Shown here piece by piece: positions 61,266 to 64,000 of a DNA stretch of 64,000 nucleotides. The position numbers and the translations under genes were made by a program. The stretch covers positions 21,156,001 to 21,220,000 of the forward strand of contig OX387201.1 of NCBI GenBank assembly GCA_947561715.1, given 5' to 3'. A model generated the notes under the pieces. That model had not been told where the DNA came from. It worked only from the letters and a program-made list of their open reading frames with translations, and ran no database searches. This stretch comes from Ascidia mentula (lineage: Eukaryota > Chordata > Ascidiacea > Phlebobranchia > Ascidiidae). Every line of letters starts with the position of its first letter. The stretch's first letter is position 1.

Positions 61266-62239
61266 GCAACATAAACGGAACGGAACAGCGGTGCACACTA
61301 ACGTAGGCTACAATAGAATGCCCTTGACGACACAGAGGATCACTTATATAGGAGGGGGTCACGTAACACTACCACGTTGTACAAGCACTCATGCGAAACA
61401 CACTACATCCCCCTTTACTGAAAATGAGAAATCGGAATTACAAGTCCTGACGAACGGGTGGTTTTACCAAACGACCGGAGCGAGTACGCAGTTTATGTTG
61501 TTCTGGAATCGGCCGTATGTGTCGACAGTTACCTCCCAATGACCGGTTTGGGGTATAGACGATGTAAGAGCGTGGAAGTGAGGTTTGGGAACGTACAATG
61601 TCAACCTCTTCACCGATCCAAGCGTAGGTTTCCGGGGAAAGTTCAGGTAGAGGTGTAAACGTCTTTGTTCGTTTTGTTTTTCACACGCTTTATTTCTTTT
61701 TGTATTTTCACTTCACCTTCACTTTAACTCACATGTTTTTCTTTGTTTACTTTTCACACTCACCTTTATAATGTATTTGTAATTATTTTGCAATTTACTC
61801 GTTTTAATATGCCCGAGTGATCATGCTTGCGTGGCAAACGCGGGCAGAAATGATTGGTCAAGCGCTGGCGAGAGAAATAATGAGCGAAAAGCCAGACAGT
61901 TCTCTGGTGGTGGCGTGTGGTAAACACTGTTTTTGGTGGGAGATCTTATGTGGTAATTGCTGATGAACGCTAGTCGTAGTGGAATGTGTATTTTGTGCCA
62001 GTCTTAGAACAAACGTTGTTTTATTCGCGCTTTTATTGTTTTATTCTTTTTATACCTATTAGCGTTTTTCTATTGTATTACAAAAATAGCCACCTTGGTC
62101 GTGTGACTCCAGGCCTCTGCGATAGGCCGTTAGTGCAGAGTAGCCTAGGCCCAAGACAAGCTAATTTCGGTTACATTTGGCGAGCACGCCAGGACTCTGC
62201 TATCGCTTATAAGGGGTCACACGGCTTTCAGAGAACTTA

Positions 62240-63034
62240 ATGTCTTTTAATTTGTTTTTATCGCCACCGCGCTTTGTACCGGGACAAGATGTTGGCCAGT
62301 TTGTTTCCTTATTTGAATCGTACTGTGAGAGTGTGAAAGCTAGTGAGGAAGTTAAACGTCATCTTTTTTTGACATCAATTGATGATGACCTCCGCTGGCT
62401 AGTTCAGGGAAACGACAATAATGTTTTTCAACTGAAGTACGATGAGTTAATTAGCCGCGCCCTAAAGCAAGGTTCTGACCACTCGCGCCTCCATGAAACA
62501 CGCGCAATGTTGTTTGGCCGGCGGCATTTGCCACAGGAAAGCATTAAGGACTTTGTGTATGCTTTGAAAGCTCTTGGCGACAAGGCTTATCCTACGGAGG
62601 AGGCTGTTAAAAATGAGGTGTTATATTCATTACTCTTTGTTGGCATGTTGGACCAGCACATGGCCAGATCCCTGCCGCAACGGTTGGAATATAAACGGGA
62701 CTTTTGGACGGCCGCTCAGATGGTCTTGTCCACGCATGTACCGGAAATGTCCCAGGTTTTAGGCGTGTGTCGTCGTGATGTTCAAGGTCCATCAATATCA
62801 AAACAACCGGAAAAGGATGCAGACATCAGCGTTCGAGAATTCAAAAAAACTGTGTCCGCGCTCCAGAAGGACATTGAGCTTGTACGCCGCGAGGTGCAGC
62901 GATTGGGGAAACCAACACCACATCAGATGGCAGACAGGTTGGAGCGAGATTTTGCCCAATGCAAGGTAAGCGCGGCTTTCATACCAGTTTTACGCCTCGC
63001 AGGAATTTCAATAAAAGACCTGGTACCCCTGTGA
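62240..63034 (+). CDS. Gag-like protein of the Gypsy element
   Basis: A 264-residue frame starting MSFNLFLSPPRF. The pattern FVSLFESYCE, then LTSIDDDLRWLV, then DFVYALKALGDKAYP is the retrotransposon gag (capsid) layout: helices without catalytic motifs. A helical stretch with charged residues (KKTVSALQKDIELVRREVQR) near the C-terminus may be a coiled coil. No CCHC zinc knuckle is seen in the frame. Confidence 0.8.
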   Translation: MSFNLFLSPPRFVPGQDVGQFVSLFESYCESVKASEEVKRHLFLTSIDDDLRWLVQGNDNNVFQLKYDELISRALKQGSDHSRLHETRAMLFGRRHLPQESIKDFVYALKALGDKAYPTEEAVKNEVLYSLLFVGMLDQHMARSLPQRLEYKRDFWTAAQMVLSTHVPEMSQVLGVCRRDVQGPSISKQPEKDADISVREFKKTVSALQKDIELVRREVQRLGKPTPHQMADRLERDFAQCKVSAAFIPVLRLAGISIKDLVPL

Positions 63035-63036
63035 CC

Positions 63037-64000
63037 CAAGAGGCAAAAGCAAGTGTATGTTTGAAGGACACCGAACCCAAAACTTCGAATCCTACCAATA
63101 ATCAGAACACGAGCGAGAATCCCACCAAACCCCGATTAGTACGGTTTGTCAACATTTCTATCGCTTCAGAGCCGGTATGTGCTTTAGTTGATACTGGTTC
63201 AAGTGTCTCTTTGATTAGCCAAAAGTGTTTAGAGACGTTGAACAATGATCGCCTCAAAATCTCCCCGCTGGGCCAAAACGAACGTTTTTCTGGAATTAAC
63301 GGTAGTTTGGTTTCAGTTATTGGGAAAATCACTGTAAATGTTAAACTGGGAGGGCTAGATGTTCCCACGTGTTTATATGTCGCGTCGGGCGTCGCTCACC
63401 ACTTAATTTTGGGTTTGGATTTTCTGCAGAAGAACCGCTGCAGTGTGTGTTACGACCAAAATTTGTTGACAGCGGGCCGTGCTAAGGTGCCATTACTCTC
63501 GTCGTCTTTCGTACAACGTACCAGAGATATTTGTGTGACCGATGCCACAGAAGTCTCTCCAATGTCGGAGGTGTGGGCCACATGTCGTTACCACCTTGAC
63601 GCCCGCAAAGAAGACATCCCCGACTTTGAAGTGTATATTGCGCGAAGACCGGGGTTTACAGAAAAGATTGGACTCTGTACAGCGAACTGTGTTTCAACTG
63701 TGCGGAAAAATGAGGTAAACATACGTATAGCCAATTTTACCGATGACCCAATCCTAGTACCATCAGCAACTAGGGTTGCTGTCGCGATTCCAGTACACGC
63801 TTTTGGCAACGTTGCATGTCCATTATCGGAATGGTGTGTTGTTGTTGAAGATAGCAGTGTGCAACCTACAGAGGAAGTTTGCAATATCTCCTATGCACAG
63901 ACACCGACCAATGAAGAAAGTTGGGAATGCATTCACCAAGGCGTGAGTATCGGAGATGGGTTGTCAGCAACCCAGAGGGAGAATGTTTTGAAACTTCTTC
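63037..64000 (+). CDS. Protease and pre-RT part of the Gypsy element, open to the window end
   Basis: Retropep-like aspartic protease: catalytic ALVDTGSSVSLI at about 63183-63218 and the second conserved block HHLILGLDFL at about 63398-63427, the spacing usual for retropepsins. Downstream, LSATQRENVLKLL at the window edge is the stretch that precedes reverse transcriptase in Gypsy pol. In this family pol is expressed after gag by read-through or frameshift. RT, RNase H and integrase lie outside the window. Confidence 0.82.

Larger units (their letters stand above)
61266..64000 (+). mobile_element. Ty3/Gypsy-type LTR retrotransposon, cut by window end
   Basis: Parts in order: a probable 5' LTR ending near 62177 (TTCGGTTACA), a primer-binding-site-like TGGCGAGCACGCCAGGA at about 62179-62195, gag (62240-63034), then protease and the region leading into reverse transcriptase up to the window edge. 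The LTR start is uncertain; TGTAAACG near 61656 is one candidate. Nothing here looks decayed, unlike the fossils at 1-1140 and 51 kb, so this is the youngest retroelement in the window. The second LTR lies outside. Confidence 0.8.

Overview
This is a eukaryotic nuclear window: genes are split by GT-AG introns of about 60-1,500 bp, the DNA is AT-rich, and interspersed repeats are common. Homologues of WDR24 and ANKAR, a NACHT-LRR gene and a CUB/ZP/EGF membrane protein, together with compact introns, suggest an invertebrate deuterostome. A solitary tunicate such as Ciona is my best guess; that is inference, since no taxon-specific marker was tested.

Layout. 1-1140: minus-strand Ty3/Gypsy fossil, cut by the window edge. 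2572-10414: minus-strand secreted/transmembrane gene (signal peptide, two CUB domains, ZP module, furin-like site, EGF, TM), with a duplicated 3' end at about 1430-1770. 10.4-14.1 kb: no gene seen, but a diverged direct duplication. 14087-14792: C-terminal part of a cathepsin L-like protease (minus). 16093-17142: broken N-terminus of a xanthine dehydrogenase/aldehyde oxidase (plus), followed by a stray copy of one WDR24 exon. 18749-23739: ANKAR homologue (plus) with one in-frame stop. 24606-29830: WDR24 homologue (plus) with several frame breaks and a hAT-type MITE in an intron. 30.1-31.3 kb: SINE and dispersed repeat. 32317-36526: NACHT-LRR gene (minus), reading cleanly through seven exons. 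37.2-43.4 kb: array of diverged ~1.4-kb repeats, holding a palindromic hammerhead-like insertion and a hAT-like MITE. 45.0-45.3 kb: 28S rRNA fragment. 45.8-47.7 kb: second copy of the WDR24 3' end plus its flank. About 51.1-51.5 kb: Gypsy pol fragment. 52342-57803: secreted protein (minus) built of Cys-rich modules on phase 1-1 exons and ending in a serine protease homologue that has lost catalytic residues; one exon is split by a hammerhead-bearing insertion with a 15-bp target duplication. 58.5-60.9 kb: broken gene with a SAM-like segment (plus). 61.3-64.0 kb: Gypsy element with gag and protease, running off the window.

The genes do not form a pathway. The window reads as a repeat-rich chromosomal segment in which a few clean genes (CUB/ZP, NACHT-LRR) sit beside genes in several states of decay and partial copies of them. 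Exon boundaries come from splice signals, domain knowledge and reading-phase arithmetic. No database search was possible, so homology calls rest on recalled family patterns.
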